64,000 nucleotides of DNA from G965204755 sp965243415 (GTDB lineage Bacteria > Acidobacteriota > Vicinamibacteria > Marinacidobacterales > Marinacidobacteraceae). Below are positions 16,164 through 23,902 of this stretch, piece after piece. The notes under the pieces are model-generated. The model was not told the DNA's origin. It did no database searches and was given only the letters and a program-made list of their open reading frames with translations. The DNA lies in assembly GCA_965243415.1 (NCBI GenBank), contig OZ251549.1, positions 3,534,001 through 3,598,000 of the forward strand, written 5' to 3'. Positions within the stretch are counted from its first letter, which is position 1. The number at the start of each line of letters is the position of its first letter. Both the position numbers and the translations under genes were made by a program.

Positions 16164-16495
16164 CCCGGACGCCGGTCACCCGCCGGGCCCGGAACCTCCG
16201 TCGCCCCGAACGGGAGGGGCCCTGGCCGAGGGCCGACCCGAGCGGGGCCCCGGCGACCGCGCCGAGCCGGAAGCCCGGCGGGCTCAGCGAACCGGGAGCG
16301 AGATCGCGTCCGGGCTGACCCGGGCGCCGGTCACCCGCCGGGTCCGGAACCTCCGTCGCCCCGAACGGGAGGCGCCCTGGCCGAGGGCCGACCCGAGCGG
16401 GGCCCCGGCGACCGCGCCGAGCCGGAAGCCCGGCGGGCTCAGCGGACCAGGAGCGAGATCGCGTCCGGGCTGACCCGGGCGCCGGTGACCCGCCA
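16126..16495. repeat. 155-bp tandem repeats of the DUF2939 gene 3' end
   Basis: Two full 155-bp units (16126-16280 and 16281-16435) precede a third partial unit that is the true 3' end of the DUF2939 gene. Each unit contains the stop and the last ~17 codons (RVTGARVSPDAISL on the minus strand) plus a shared spacer. The two extra copies encode gene tails with no gene. Confidence 0.85.
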
Positions 16496-17116
16496 GGCCC
16501 AGATGCCGCGCCGCTCGAACAGGATGTCCGCCCAGATCGGCGCCCCCTCCGCCGACTCGGACTCGACCCCCAGCCGCACGGCGAAGTCGCTCCAGCCGTC
16601 GTAGCCGGCGCTGACCGAGATCCCTCCCCCGTCGGAGTCGTCCCCGGCGCCTTCGCCCTCCCCGTCGCCGCCGAGGTCCAGGAACGACGACCAGCCGGAG
16701 CCCCCGGCCTCCGCCCCGGCCCGCAGGGCGCGGTCCACCCCTTCCGGCGTGGCGAACCGGTCGATCATCGTCTCCCCGACGCTCACCGCCACCCGCGCTC
16801 CCAGGTCGCCCAACGGATCCGGGGTCGGCGCCGCCGGTTCGACCGCCGCATCGTCGTCGTCCTCGTTGTCCGGCGGCGGCGGCGACTCCGCCTGCTGCCG
16901 CGCCCGGCGCCCCGCCTCCACCGTGCGGCGGAGTTCGCCCTTCAGGTTCTCCCGCACCGCCTCGAAGTCCACGAAGGCGTGGAGCGCCTCCGCGTCCCCG
17001 GCGGCGACCGCCCGGCGGATGCTCCAGGCGGCGAAATACGGCCCCAAGTAGATGCTGCCGCCGAGGGCGAGGAAGACCGCCCACGCCACGAGCAGCTGCA
17101 GACGCCGCCGGCTCAC
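16439..17116 (-). CDS. DUF2939-like membrane-anchored protein
   Basis: 225 residues from a GTG at 17116, chosen because a TAGTAT box ends 7 nt before it. One N-terminal helix (LLVAWAVFLALGGSIYLG) is followed by YFAAWSIRRAVAAGDAEALH and FVDFEAVRENLKGELRR, the hallmark start of DUF2939 (helix, pass, then a 'VDFxxVRexlK' block). An acidic, Asp/Glu/Pro-rich linker with a run of aspartates sits at about 85-110. The C-terminal WADILFERRGIWAWRVTGAR strand pair is also family-like. Function unknown; likely periplasmic with an inner-membrane anchor. The 3' end is present as tandem extra copies downstream. Confidence 0.75.
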   Translation of the reverse strand: MSRRRLQLLVAWAVFLALGGSIYLGPYFAAWSIRRAVAAGDAEALHAFVDFEAVRENLKGELRRTVEAGRRARQQAESPPPPDNEDDDDAAVEPAAPTPDPLGDLGARVAVSVGETMIDRFATPEGVDRALRAGAEAGGSGWSSFLDLGGDGEGEGAGDDSDGGGISVSAGYDGWSDFAVRLGVESESAEGAPIWADILFERRGIWAWRVTGARVSPDAISLLVR

Positions 17117-17123
17117 TTCGGCA

Positions 17124-17129
17124 ATACTA
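17124..17129 (-). promoter_or_regulatory. TAGTAT -10 box, leaderless-type spacing
   Basis: Read on the minus strand, TAGTAT is followed by TTGCCGA-like 7 nt and then GTG. With transcription starting about 7 nt after the box, the mRNA would begin at the start codon. Confidence 0.5.
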
Positions 17130-17225
17130 GCCGCCCGCCGCCCGCTCCCCGGATCGCACCTCCCGATCCCCCGCGCCGCGGACGGCCCCGCCACCGACTC
17201 CGCGCACCGCTTCCCGCCGAACCGA

Positions 17226-18191
17226 ATGGGCCGCCTCGTCCCGCCGCCGGTGGAGCCGGCGGATGACCGGGTGCTCTACGAACTCGGGGACCGCCGGTTC
17301 GCCGGACTCGGCGACGAGCACCGGCTCCACGCCGCGACGCCCGAGGAACGGGCCCGTTTCGACCGCGACGGCTACCTGGAGATCCCCGGCGCCCTCTCGC
17401 CGGAGCACACCGAACGGCTCCTCGCCGCGGTGGACCGGCTCGACGGGGCCGAGCGGCGGCGGCTGTCGCTGGCCCGGGGGGACATGATGTCCCGGTTCGC
17501 CGCCATCCGGTTCGACCCGGCGTTCCTGGAGTTGGTCGCCCACCCGACGACCCTCCCCAAGGTCTGGAGCGTCCTCGGCTGGAACATCCAGTTGTACATC
17601 TCGCACCTGGTGGTCTATCCGCCGGAGCCGTGGGGCGGGGTGCAGTGCCGGGAGCCGGTCTGGCACCAGGACAGCGGCCGCCCGGTGCTGGAACTGGAGC
17701 GACCGGCGCCCCGGCTCTCGGTGAAGGTCGCGTACTGGCTCACGGACACCCGGGGCCCGGCCCGGGGTTCCATGGAGGTCATCCCCGGCAGCCACCGGCT
17801 GGACGCCCCGCCGCCGCGATGCGACGACCCGGAGTGGGAGGGGCGGCGCCTGCTGCGGGCGGCGCCCGGCGACGCCGTCGTCTTCGACCGCCGGCTCTGG
17901 CACCGGCACGGCCGGAACGACTCGGAGATGGTGCGGAAAGCCCTCTTCTTCGGCTATTCCTACCGCTGGCTGCGACCGCTGGACTACGGTCGGCTGCCCC
18001 GGGAGTTGCTCGACCGTTGTGACCCGGTGCTGCGCCAGTTGCTCGGCGACGGGGTCACCGAGGTCGGCTGGTACCAGCCGCAGCCGGAGGATGTCCCGCT
18101 GCGGCAGTGGATCCGGGAGCGGGGCGGCGCGGCGCCGGAGTGGACGCCCCCTTCGACCCGGCCCCGGCCGAGCGTCGGCGCGGCGGAGTAG
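17226..18191 (+). CDS. phytanoyl-CoA dioxygenase (PhyH) family oxygenase
   Basis: 321 residues from the ATG at 17226; the frame is open upstream but low-complexity. FDRDGYLEIPGALSPEHTERL is the typical N-terminal block. CREPVWHQDSGRPV near 145-158 supplies the H-x-D iron ligands (His150, Asp152). GSMEVIPGSHRLD, and AVVFDRRLWHRHGRNDS near 218-232, supply the second histidine side and the arginine that binds 2-oxoglutarate. Expected chemistry: Fe(II)/2-oxoglutarate hydroxylation of a small molecule; the substrate cannot be told. Divergent from the DUF2939 gene. Confidence 0.85.
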   Translation: MGRLVPPPVEPADDRVLYELGDRRFAGLGDEHRLHAATPEERARFDRDGYLEIPGALSPEHTERLLAAVDRLDGAERRRLSLARGDMMSRFAAIRFDPAFLELVAHPTTLPKVWSVLGWNIQLYISHLVVYPPEPWGGVQCREPVWHQDSGRPVLELERPAPRLSVKVAYWLTDTRGPARGSMEVIPGSHRLDAPPPRCDDPEWEGRRLLRAAPGDAVVFDRRLWHRHGRNDSEMVRKALFFGYSYRWLRPLDYGRLPRELLDRCDPVLRQLLGDGVTEVGWYQPQPEDVPLRQWIRERGGAAPEWTPPSTRPRPSVGAAE

Positions 18192-18202
18192 CCCGCCGGC
18201 CC

Positions 18203-18784
18203 GTGTCCCGACCGGCCCCGGGCGGCGCTCGCCGGCGGCGTCCGGCCGGTCCGCTGCCGCTCGCCGCCGCGCTCTTCGCCCTCGGCGGGCCGGGCCCCGG
18301 CGCGGCGCAGTCGCCGCCGCCCGAATCGCTCGAGTCCCCCGCGTCCCCCGACTCCCCCGCGTCCCCCGCCTCCCCCGCCTCCCCCGCCTCCGTGGACGCG
18401 CTCCGGGCCGAGGGGCTCGGCCTCCTGGAATCCCTCCGCGAAGGCGTCATCGGCCTGCCGGAAGCCCGGGCCGGGGTGGAACGACTGCGGCGGTCGCTCG
18501 TCGAACTCGGGGAAGCGAGCGGCTGGACCCCGTCGCCCCGGCGCCTCGAACTCTCCATCGCGCGCCCCGGCGAGGCCCCCGCGGCGCCGGTCGAGGACTG
18601 CCCGCTGTTCCTCGAGGAGAACCTGGTCCAACTGTGCCCGCTCGACCAGTCCCGTTCCGAACTCTGGAGCGACCGGGTGGTCGTCTGCCAGTACGCCTGC
18701 GCCCCGGAGTCCCCGGCGCCGCTTTCTCCGCCGCCGGATTCCGCCGCCGGCCCCGGCCCCGGCCCCGGAGAGGTCCGCCGCTGA
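18203..18784 (+). CDS. exported protein of unknown function with Ser-Pro repeats
   Basis: About 193 residues from a GTG at 18203. A basic start and an LPLAAALFALGG stretch ending GAAQ look like a signal peptide. A 9-bp minisatellite (18331-18392) then encodes repeated Ser-Pro-Ala. The folded part, SVDALRAEGLGLLESLREGV to LVELGEASGWTP, is helical and may be a coiled coil. The C-terminus has four cysteines (EDCPLFLEENLVQLCPLD and VVCQYACAPE), possibly two disulfides. It ends 1 bp before the mutase ATG, so it is probably co-transcribed. I do not recognise a family. Confidence 0.6.
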   Translation: MSRPAPGGARRRRPAGPLPLAAALFALGGPGPGAAQSPPPESLESPASPDSPASPASPASPASVDALRAEGLGLLESLREGVIGLPEARAGVERLRRSLVELGEASGWTPSPRRLELSIARPGEAPAAPVEDCPLFLEENLVQLCPLDQSRSELWSDRVVVCQYACAPESPAPLSPPPDSAAGPGPGPGEVRR

Positions 18785-18785
18785 G

Positions 18786-20357
18786 ATGCCGGTCGGACCG
18801 AGCCGCCCCCGCCGCGAACTGAAACCGCTCTACCGCCCGGAGGACGCCCCCGGCGGCGCGGAACGGATCGGCCGGCCCGGGGAGCCGCCGTTCACCCGGG
18901 GCCTCCGCGCCTCCGGCTACCGCGAACGGCTGTGGACGATGCGGCAGTACGCCGGCTACGCCACCGCCGAGGAGACGAACCGGCGCTTCCGCTACCTGCT
19001 CGACAGCGGCCAGACCGGCCTCTCGACCGCCTTCGACCTGCCCACCCAGATCGGCTACGACTCCGACCACCCGCTCGCCGCCGGCGAAGTGGGCCGGGTG
19101 GGCGTGGCGATGGACTCCCTCCGGGACATGGAGACCCTGTTCGCCGGGATCCCCCTGGGCGAGGTCTCCACCTCGATGACCATCAACGCCACCGCCGCCA
19201 CGCTGGTCGCCCTCTACACCGCAGCGGCGCGGCGGCAGGGCGTCCCGCTCGACCGGATCTCCGGCACCGTCCAGAACGACATCCTGAAGGAGTACGCGGC
19301 GCGGGGCACCTGGATCTACCCGCCGGAGCCCTCGCTGCGCCTGGCCGTGGATGTGATCGAGTGGTGCCGCCGCGAGTTGCCCCGGTTCCAGCCGGTCAGC
19401 GTGAGCGGGTACCACCTCCGGGAGGCCGGGTGCACCGCCGCCCAGGAAGTCGGCTTCACCCTGGCGAACGGGCTCGCCTATGTGGAACGCACGATGGAAC
19501 GCGGCCTGGAAGTGGACCGGGTCGCCCCCCGGGTGTCCTTCTTCTTCAACGCCCACCGGGACTTCCTGGAGGAGGTCGCCAAGTTCCGCGCCGCCCGCCG
19601 GCTCTGGGCGCGCCTGCTGCGGGAGCGGCTGGGCTCGACGAGCCCCCGGGCGCAGATGCTCCGCTTCCACGCGCAGACCGCCGGCTCCACCCTGACCGCG
19701 CTCTCGCCGCAGGTGAATGTGGTGCGGACCACCCTGGAGGCGCTGGCGGCGGTGCTCGGCGGGGCGCAGTCGCTCCACACGAACGCGCTGGACGAGGCGC
19801 TGGGCCTGCCGACCGAGGAGACCGCGGAACTGGCGCTCCGCACCCAGCAGGTCATCGCCTTCGAGAGCGGCGTCGCGGCGACCACGGACCCGCTCGGCGG
19901 CTCCTGGGCCGTCGAGTCGCTCACCGACGCGATCGAGGAGGAGGCCCGGGCCTGGATCGCCGAAGTGGACCGCCTGGGCGGCCCGGCGGCGGCGCTCCGC
20001 TCCGGTTTCGTCCAGGCCCGCATCCACGAGGCGGCCTTCGCCTACCAGCAGGATCTCGAAGCCGGGCGCGAGACGGTGGTCGGCGTGAACCGCTTCCGCC
20101 GGGAGGGCGAGGAGACCGCGGTCGAACCCTTCGCCCCCGACCCGGCGATGGAGTCGGCGCAGGTCGAGCGCGTCCGCCGGGTGCGGGCGGAACGGGACGG
20201 CGCCGCTGCCGAGGCGGCGCTCGCGGAAGTACGGCGCGTCGCCGGCGGAACGGCCAACCTGATGCCGCCGATCCTCGCCGCCGTGGAGGCGCTGGCCACC
20301 GTCGGCGAGATCGGCGACACCCTCCGCTCCGTCTTCGGCGAACACCGGGGCGGCTGA
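18786..20357 (+). CDS. acyl-CoA mutase large subunit (methylmalonyl-CoA mutase alpha type)
   Basis: 523 residues, the usual size of the TIM-barrel subunit without a B12 domain. RQYAGYATAEETNRRFRYLL, GQTGLSTAFDLPTQIGYDSD and STSMTINATAATLVALY are conserved substrate-channel blocks. SGTVQNDILKEYAARGTWIY and SVSGYHLREAGCTAAQEVGF include the catalytic tyrosine/histidine regions. ETAELALRTQQVIAFESGV and LGGSWAVESLTD close the barrel. It should need a separate cobalamin-binding small subunit, which is not in the window. Substrate could be methylmalonyl-, ethylmalonyl- or isobutyryl-CoA; the usual link is propionate or branched-chain amino acid metabolism. The uracil-DNA glycosylase gene follows by 11 bp. 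Confidence 0.9.
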   Translation: MPVGPSRPRRELKPLYRPEDAPGGAERIGRPGEPPFTRGLRASGYRERLWTMRQYAGYATAEETNRRFRYLLDSGQTGLSTAFDLPTQIGYDSDHPLAAGEVGRVGVAMDSLRDMETLFAGIPLGEVSTSMTINATAATLVALYTAAARRQGVPLDRISGTVQNDILKEYAARGTWIYPPEPSLRLAVDVIEWCRRELPRFQPVSVSGYHLREAGCTAAQEVGFTLANGLAYVERTMERGLEVDRVAPRVSFFFNAHRDFLEEVAKFRAARRLWARLLRERLGSTSPRAQMLRFHAQTAGSTLTALSPQVNVVRTTLEALAAVLGGAQSLHTNALDEALGLPTEETAELALRTQQVIAFESGVAATTDPLGGSWAVESLTDAIEEEARAWIAEVDRLGGPAAALRSGFVQARIHEAAFAYQQDLEAGRETVVGVNRFRREGEETAVEPFAPDPAMESAQVERVRRVRAERDGAAAEAALAEVRRVAGGTANLMPPILAAVEALATVGEIGDTLRSVFGEHRGG

Positions 20358-20368
20358 CGGCCCCGGCG

Positions 20369-21133
20369 ATGCCGGCAGGAGCGCCGGCGCGGCGCGACCC
20401 GACCGGCCCCGACTCGACCGGGCCCGATTCCACCGGCCCCGACTCCACCGGCCCCGACTCGACCGGCCGCGTCCTCGCCGCGCCCGACTACGCCGACTTC
20501 CGGGAACGCCTCGCCGCCAGCGGCTGCCGGCGCTGCGCCCTCGCCGAAGGACGCACCCGCATCGTGGTGGACCGCGGGAACCCGGCGGCCCCGATCCTCT
20601 GCGTCGGCGAGGCCCCGGGAGCGCAGGAAGACGCCACCGGCAGAGCCTTCGTGGGCCGCGCCGGCCGGATGCTGGACGCGCTCTTCGCCTCCGCCGGCCT
20701 TTCGACGGACGACCAGGTGCTCATCGTGAATGTGGTGAAGTGCCGGCCGCCGGAGAACCGCGCTCCCACGGTCGCCGAGGCCGCCGCCTGCCGCCCCTTC
20801 CTCGACCGGCAGCTGGCCCTCTCCCCGGCGGGGATCGTCGCCCTGCTCGGCGCCACCGCCCTGCGCCGCTTCGATCCCGAACGCGCGAAACGCCCGCTCT
20901 CCGAAACCGTCGGCGAGTTCTTCACCCTGCCCGACCACCCCGGCCGCGAGTTCGTGACCATCTACCACCCCGCCGCCCTCCTCTACAACCGCACCCTCGA
21001 ACCGAGAGCCCGCGAGCACGCCCTTGCCCTGGCCGCCCACGCCGGCCTCGCCCACCCCGATCCTCAGTCGAAACGAACGCCGAACAGCCCCCCGTCCTCC
21101 CGCGCGTCCGTCAACCGGACCTCCATGAAGTAG
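20369..21133 (+). CDS. uracil-DNA glycosylase, Fe-S type (family 4/5 fold)
   Basis: 254 residues. A 15-bp minisatellite gives four Ser-Thr-Gly-Pro-Asp repeats at residues ~12-31, a disordered tail not seen in the family. SGCRRCALAEGR supplies two Fe-S cysteines, ILCVGEAPGAQEDATGRAFV is the uracil-binding motif, VVKCRPPENRAPTVAEAAAC gives the other two cysteines, and FVTIYHPAALLYN near 197-207 is the C-terminal catalytic motif. It excises uracil from DNA after cytosine deamination. The last ~25 codons (PQSKRTPNSPPSS) run over the 3' end of the convergent ABC-3C ATPase gene by 70 bp, which extends the protein beyond the normal domain end. Confidence 0.85.
   Translation: MPAGAPARRDPTGPDSTGPDSTGPDSTGPDSTGRVLAAPDYADFRERLAASGCRRCALAEGRTRIVVDRGNPAAPILCVGEAPGAQEDATGRAFVGRAGRMLDALFASAGLSTDDQVLIVNVVKCRPPENRAPTVAEAAACRPFLDRQLALSPAGIVALLGATALRRFDPERAKRPLSETVGEFFTLPDHPGREFVTIYHPAALLYNRTLEPRAREHALALAAHAGLAHPDPQSKRTPNSPPSSRASVNRTSMK
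20401..20470 (+). repeat. 15-bp minisatellite in the glycosylase 5' coding region
   Basis: Unit GACCGGCCCCGACTC with variants, four and a half copies. It encodes Thr-Gly-Pro-Asp-Ser repeats. The unit resembles the 15-bp repeat at 2866-2925. Confidence 0.75.
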
Positions 21134-22824
21134 TCCTCGATCGCGAAGCCGGAATCGAAGCCTTCCCGGGGAATGGCGTCCGTATTCAGCGTCACGATGT
21201 ACTGGAAGCCGAACTCCTTCGCCCGCTGCGCCCCCAACTGGAGCGCCCGCGCCACCTGCCTCTCGTCCACGCCGTCGAAGAGATGGCTGTCATGGATCAG
21301 GAAACCCGGCGACGCTCCCCGCTCCGCCTGCAGTTCCATGAGCATCAGGTCGAGACAGAAGACCTGCATGTTCGTGATGCCCCGACTCCGGCCGGACGGA
21401 ATCGTCACCTCGAACTTCGGCCCGCCGTCACCGGCTCCGATCGTGAGACTGCCGGCGCGCTCATAGAGCCTCTCGGAGAGTCGCTCGAAGCGGAGGATCG
21501 CTTGGCGAACCGTCTCGTCCCGTTCCCGGATGTCGTCGAGAAGGGCCCGCTTCAGTCGCGCCCGTTCGGCCTTGAGTTCCGTCCGAAGACTCTCCAGCCG
21601 TTCCGCGTCGCGCAGGCGCTCCTCCAGGGCCAGTGCGTCGGCCTCCAATCGACCGACTTCCTCCCGGAGGGCCATGTAGTGAGCCAACGCGCCACCCGTG
21701 TCGAGAATGGCCATGACTTGACGCCGGCGCCCGTCCAGCGACCGTCCCTCGCGCTGTCTCGCTGCAATCCGGTCCCGGGCGCTCTCGATCTCCGCGTTCA
21801 GGTGACTTCGACGATTCTCGACGACTCTGCGATGGAAGCGGCTGACCTCGTCGAACCGCCGTCGAACCAGGTCCGGGATCACGACCCCGGCTTCCTCGAA
21901 CACCTTCCTGATCTGGACCTGGTCCGATTCCTCTTCCTTATCGATCGACGTCTCCAGATCCCGCAGCAGCGCCGCGTCAGCGACATTCCTCCCCTCGAGA
22001 CCGCCGATACGGCCTGTCAGGTCGTCGGCTTCCTTCTCGAGATCCTCGTAGTCGGGCAGGACCCGGAACTCCGCCAGCCGCTCCTTCCTGGTCTTGGCGT
22101 TGTCCCGCGCCACGGTGAGCGCGGTCCGAAGGGACGCAACCCGGCCGTTGAATCGAGCCAACTCCCCGGACTGCACGGCCTGCTTCAACCCTCTCAGGCC
22201 CTTCTCCCGTTCCCGCAGTCCCTGGAATCGCTGCGCGATCGTCCAGTCCAGTCCCAACAGATAGGACACCGACACCTGTCGGTCCCAAGGCTGTTGCCTG
22301 GTCGAGTACTGCATCGGCCCCAGGAACCCCTCATCTCCCGTCCGTCGGGCGAGATAGGACAGCAGCGACCGGAAACTGGGACGAAACTTCTCGTCTTTCG
22401 GCGCATCCAAACCGAACCAGTGTTTCGCGAGAACCGCCTTCCACGGCTCCACGCCGATCGTGACGGCGTCCGCCCCGTCCATCCCGAGCCGATTCAGCGA
22501 ACCGGTGGTGGGGGCCAGAGCTCCCGACACCTGCAACACCGTCGCCGTGGCCCCCGAGCGGGCGACCGTCGTCGAGCCTCCGCTCGCACCCAGTTCCATT
22601 TCGAACCGCCACTCGCGGAGGGCATCCGCCCGAAAAATGTTTCCCGGCGGAGCGTTGGCGCCACAGAGGAAGTGGACGAGTTCCACGAAACTCGTCTTCC
22701 CGGATCCGTTGCGGGAATCCCTGACCGTGGATCCCTCCCGCTTGTCGGCGAGCAGGATGTTCAGTCCGTCTCCGAACGCCAGCGCCTTGAAGGACCCGCG
22801 GTCCGCGCGGATCGTTCGAATCAT
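21064..22824 (-). CDS. ABC-three-component system ATPase (DUF2326/YydD-like)
   Basis: 586 residues from ATG 22824, whose ATGA overlaps the stop of the small middle gene. MIRTIRADRGSFKALAF and the Walker A SRNGSGKTSFVELVHFLCG (about 37-55) open an SMC/RecN-like ABC ATPase. A long coiled coil follows (about 180-430). FLIHDSHLFDGVDERQ near residue 508 is the Walker B side with a histidine in place of the second acidic residue, as in DUF2326 proteins. The order ATPase, ~80-residue middle component, C-terminal-domain protein is that of ABC-three-component (ABC-3C) conflict systems described by comparative genomics as candidate anti-phage systems. GC content and codon use are visibly lower than in neighbours, suggesting transfer. 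Confidence 0.85.
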   Translation of the reverse strand: MIRTIRADRGSFKALAFGDGLNILLADKREGSTVRDSRNGSGKTSFVELVHFLCGANAPPGNIFRADALREWRFEMELGASGGSTTVARSGATATVLQVSGALAPTTGSLNRLGMDGADAVTIGVEPWKAVLAKHWFGLDAPKDEKFRPSFRSLLSYLARRTGDEGFLGPMQYSTRQQPWDRQVSVSYLLGLDWTIAQRFQGLREREKGLRGLKQAVQSGELARFNGRVASLRTALTVARDNAKTRKERLAEFRVLPDYEDLEKEADDLTGRIGGLEGRNVADAALLRDLETSIDKEEESDQVQIRKVFEEAGVVIPDLVRRRFDEVSRFHRRVVENRRSHLNAEIESARDRIAARQREGRSLDGRRRQVMAILDTGGALAHYMALREEVGRLEADALALEERLRDAERLESLRTELKAERARLKRALLDDIRERDETVRQAILRFERLSERLYERAGSLTIGAGDGGPKFEVTIPSGRSRGITNMQVFCLDLMLMELQAERGASPGFLIHDSHLFDGVDERQVARALQLGAQRAKEFGFQYIVTLNTDAIPREGFDSGFAIEDYFMEVRLTDAREDGGLFGVRFD

Positions 22825-23063
22825 GGCGTCGTCCGGCGAAGGACGCCGGCTCGAAACTCGATGGCGCCGACCAGGAAGAGAAGGTCGAGCGCCAGCACGA
22901 ACCACGCGTAGGTGATCGGCGCGCCCCTTCTGGCTGTCCGGTCCTCCCGAGTCCGGTCCCAGAGCGCCGAAACCGTTGCGGGCCGGCGCAGCGTCTCCAG
23001 GATCCCCGCGCCGACTCCGAGCAGTGACCGGTCGGGCCGCAAGTGCCTCGTCGGAAGGATCAT
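22821..23063 (-). CDS. ABC-three-component system middle component (MC6-like)
   Basis: 80 residues. MILPTRHLRPDRSLLGVGAG, TVSALWDRTRED, and TYAWFVLALDLLFLVGAIEF fit the small middle component type 6 of ABC-3C systems, a winged-helix-like adaptor. Both ends overlap its partners by ATGA, so the three proteins are translationally coupled. The hydrophobic run near the C-terminus is part of the fold rather than a membrane segment in this family (inference). Confidence 0.8.
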   Translation of the reverse strand: MILPTRHLRPDRSLLGVGAGILETLRRPATVSALWDRTREDRTARRGAPITYAWFVLALDLLFLVGAIEFRAGVLRRTTP

Positions 23064-23902
23064 GGCCGGTCGTCCGGGTCCTCGAAAATGTCGCAGCGGT
23101 CGAAGTAGTAGGAGAGCACGGTCAAGGCGGCGGCCTGGCGCCGGACACTACCATCCGCGCCGATATAGCGGCGCAGACCCTCGAACACATCGTCCGGGGA
23201 CTTCGCCGTTCCCTTCAGGGCGCGATAACGCCGCCGAAACGCCTCCGCGATCTTCTCGCCCAGGTCCGGGTTGGGATGGGTCGCGAAGTAGCGCTGCACC
23301 AGGGAATCCTTGCGCCTGCCGACGAGAAGGAAGGCGCGTACCTCCTCGGAGAGATCATTCTTGTCGATCTTGTCCACCGACGGCGGCCGGACCGGGACCT
23401 CGCCGGGATCGGGTTCGGCCTGCGCCAGGTGCCGGATCACCTCGTCGACATCCGTCGGCGCGACCGCGGCACTGTCATGGGCCGACGGGACAGCGCCGAA
23501 CACCGACTCCAGACCGGCCAGGTCCAGGCGCTCGAAGAGCCGGGTCAGGTCCGGCTCCCACCAACTCTCGATCGTGACCGAGACCGGTCGCGCCCGGAGC
23601 GCGTCCATGCACTTCAGCACTTCGGCCGGGAGACCCTTCACTCCGTTGTGAACGAAGACCCAGCGGCGCATCCAGTTTCCCCAGTGCTCGACGGCGCCCT
23701 CGAAGTCCGCTTCGATCTTGGCGCGCAGGCGCGCCTTGTCGAGGCGCTCCGGGGCATGGCACTGGTAGATCGTCCGGTCGCTGAGGCTGCGCGCGTCCGC
23801 TTTCTGATCCCCGTCAGCGCCGTGGGGCGCCACACGCTCGAAATCCGACCCGAGGGCAAAGGCGGCGAGCCGGGTGAACCAGTCCTCGAACGCCTGACTC
23901 AT
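23060..23902 (-). CDS. ABC-three-component system C-terminal-domain protein, 5' end replaced by an insertion sequence
   Basis: 280 residues as it now stands. QAFEDWFTRLAAFALGSDFE begins the typical ABC-3C effector head, and VAPHGADGDQKADARSLSDR resembles the nuclease-like segment with acidic and lysine residues. The C-terminal part (about 120-280) is helical, with SWWEPDLTRLFERLDL and RRYIGADGSVRRQAAALTVL. The ATG used lies inside the left inverted repeat of the insertion sequence. The native first 23 codons, with an SD-preceded GTG, survive on the far side at 25897-25966. Removing the element gives a 300-residue frame starting VDDQQRTLYRLMFRTAFLER. The present start has no clear ribosome site. 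Confidence 0.8.
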   Translation of the reverse strand: MSQAFEDWFTRLAAFALGSDFERVAPHGADGDQKADARSLSDRTIYQCHAPERLDKARLRAKIEADFEGAVEHWGNWMRRWVFVHNGVKGLPAEVLKCMDALRARPVSVTIESWWEPDLTRLFERLDLAGLESVFGAVPSAHDSAAVAPTDVDEVIRHLAQAEPDPGEVPVRPPSVDKIDKNDLSEEVRAFLLVGRRKDSLVQRYFATHPNPDLGEKIAEAFRRRYRALKGTAKSPDDVFEGLRRYIGADGSVRRQAAALTVLSYYFDRCDIFEDPDDRP

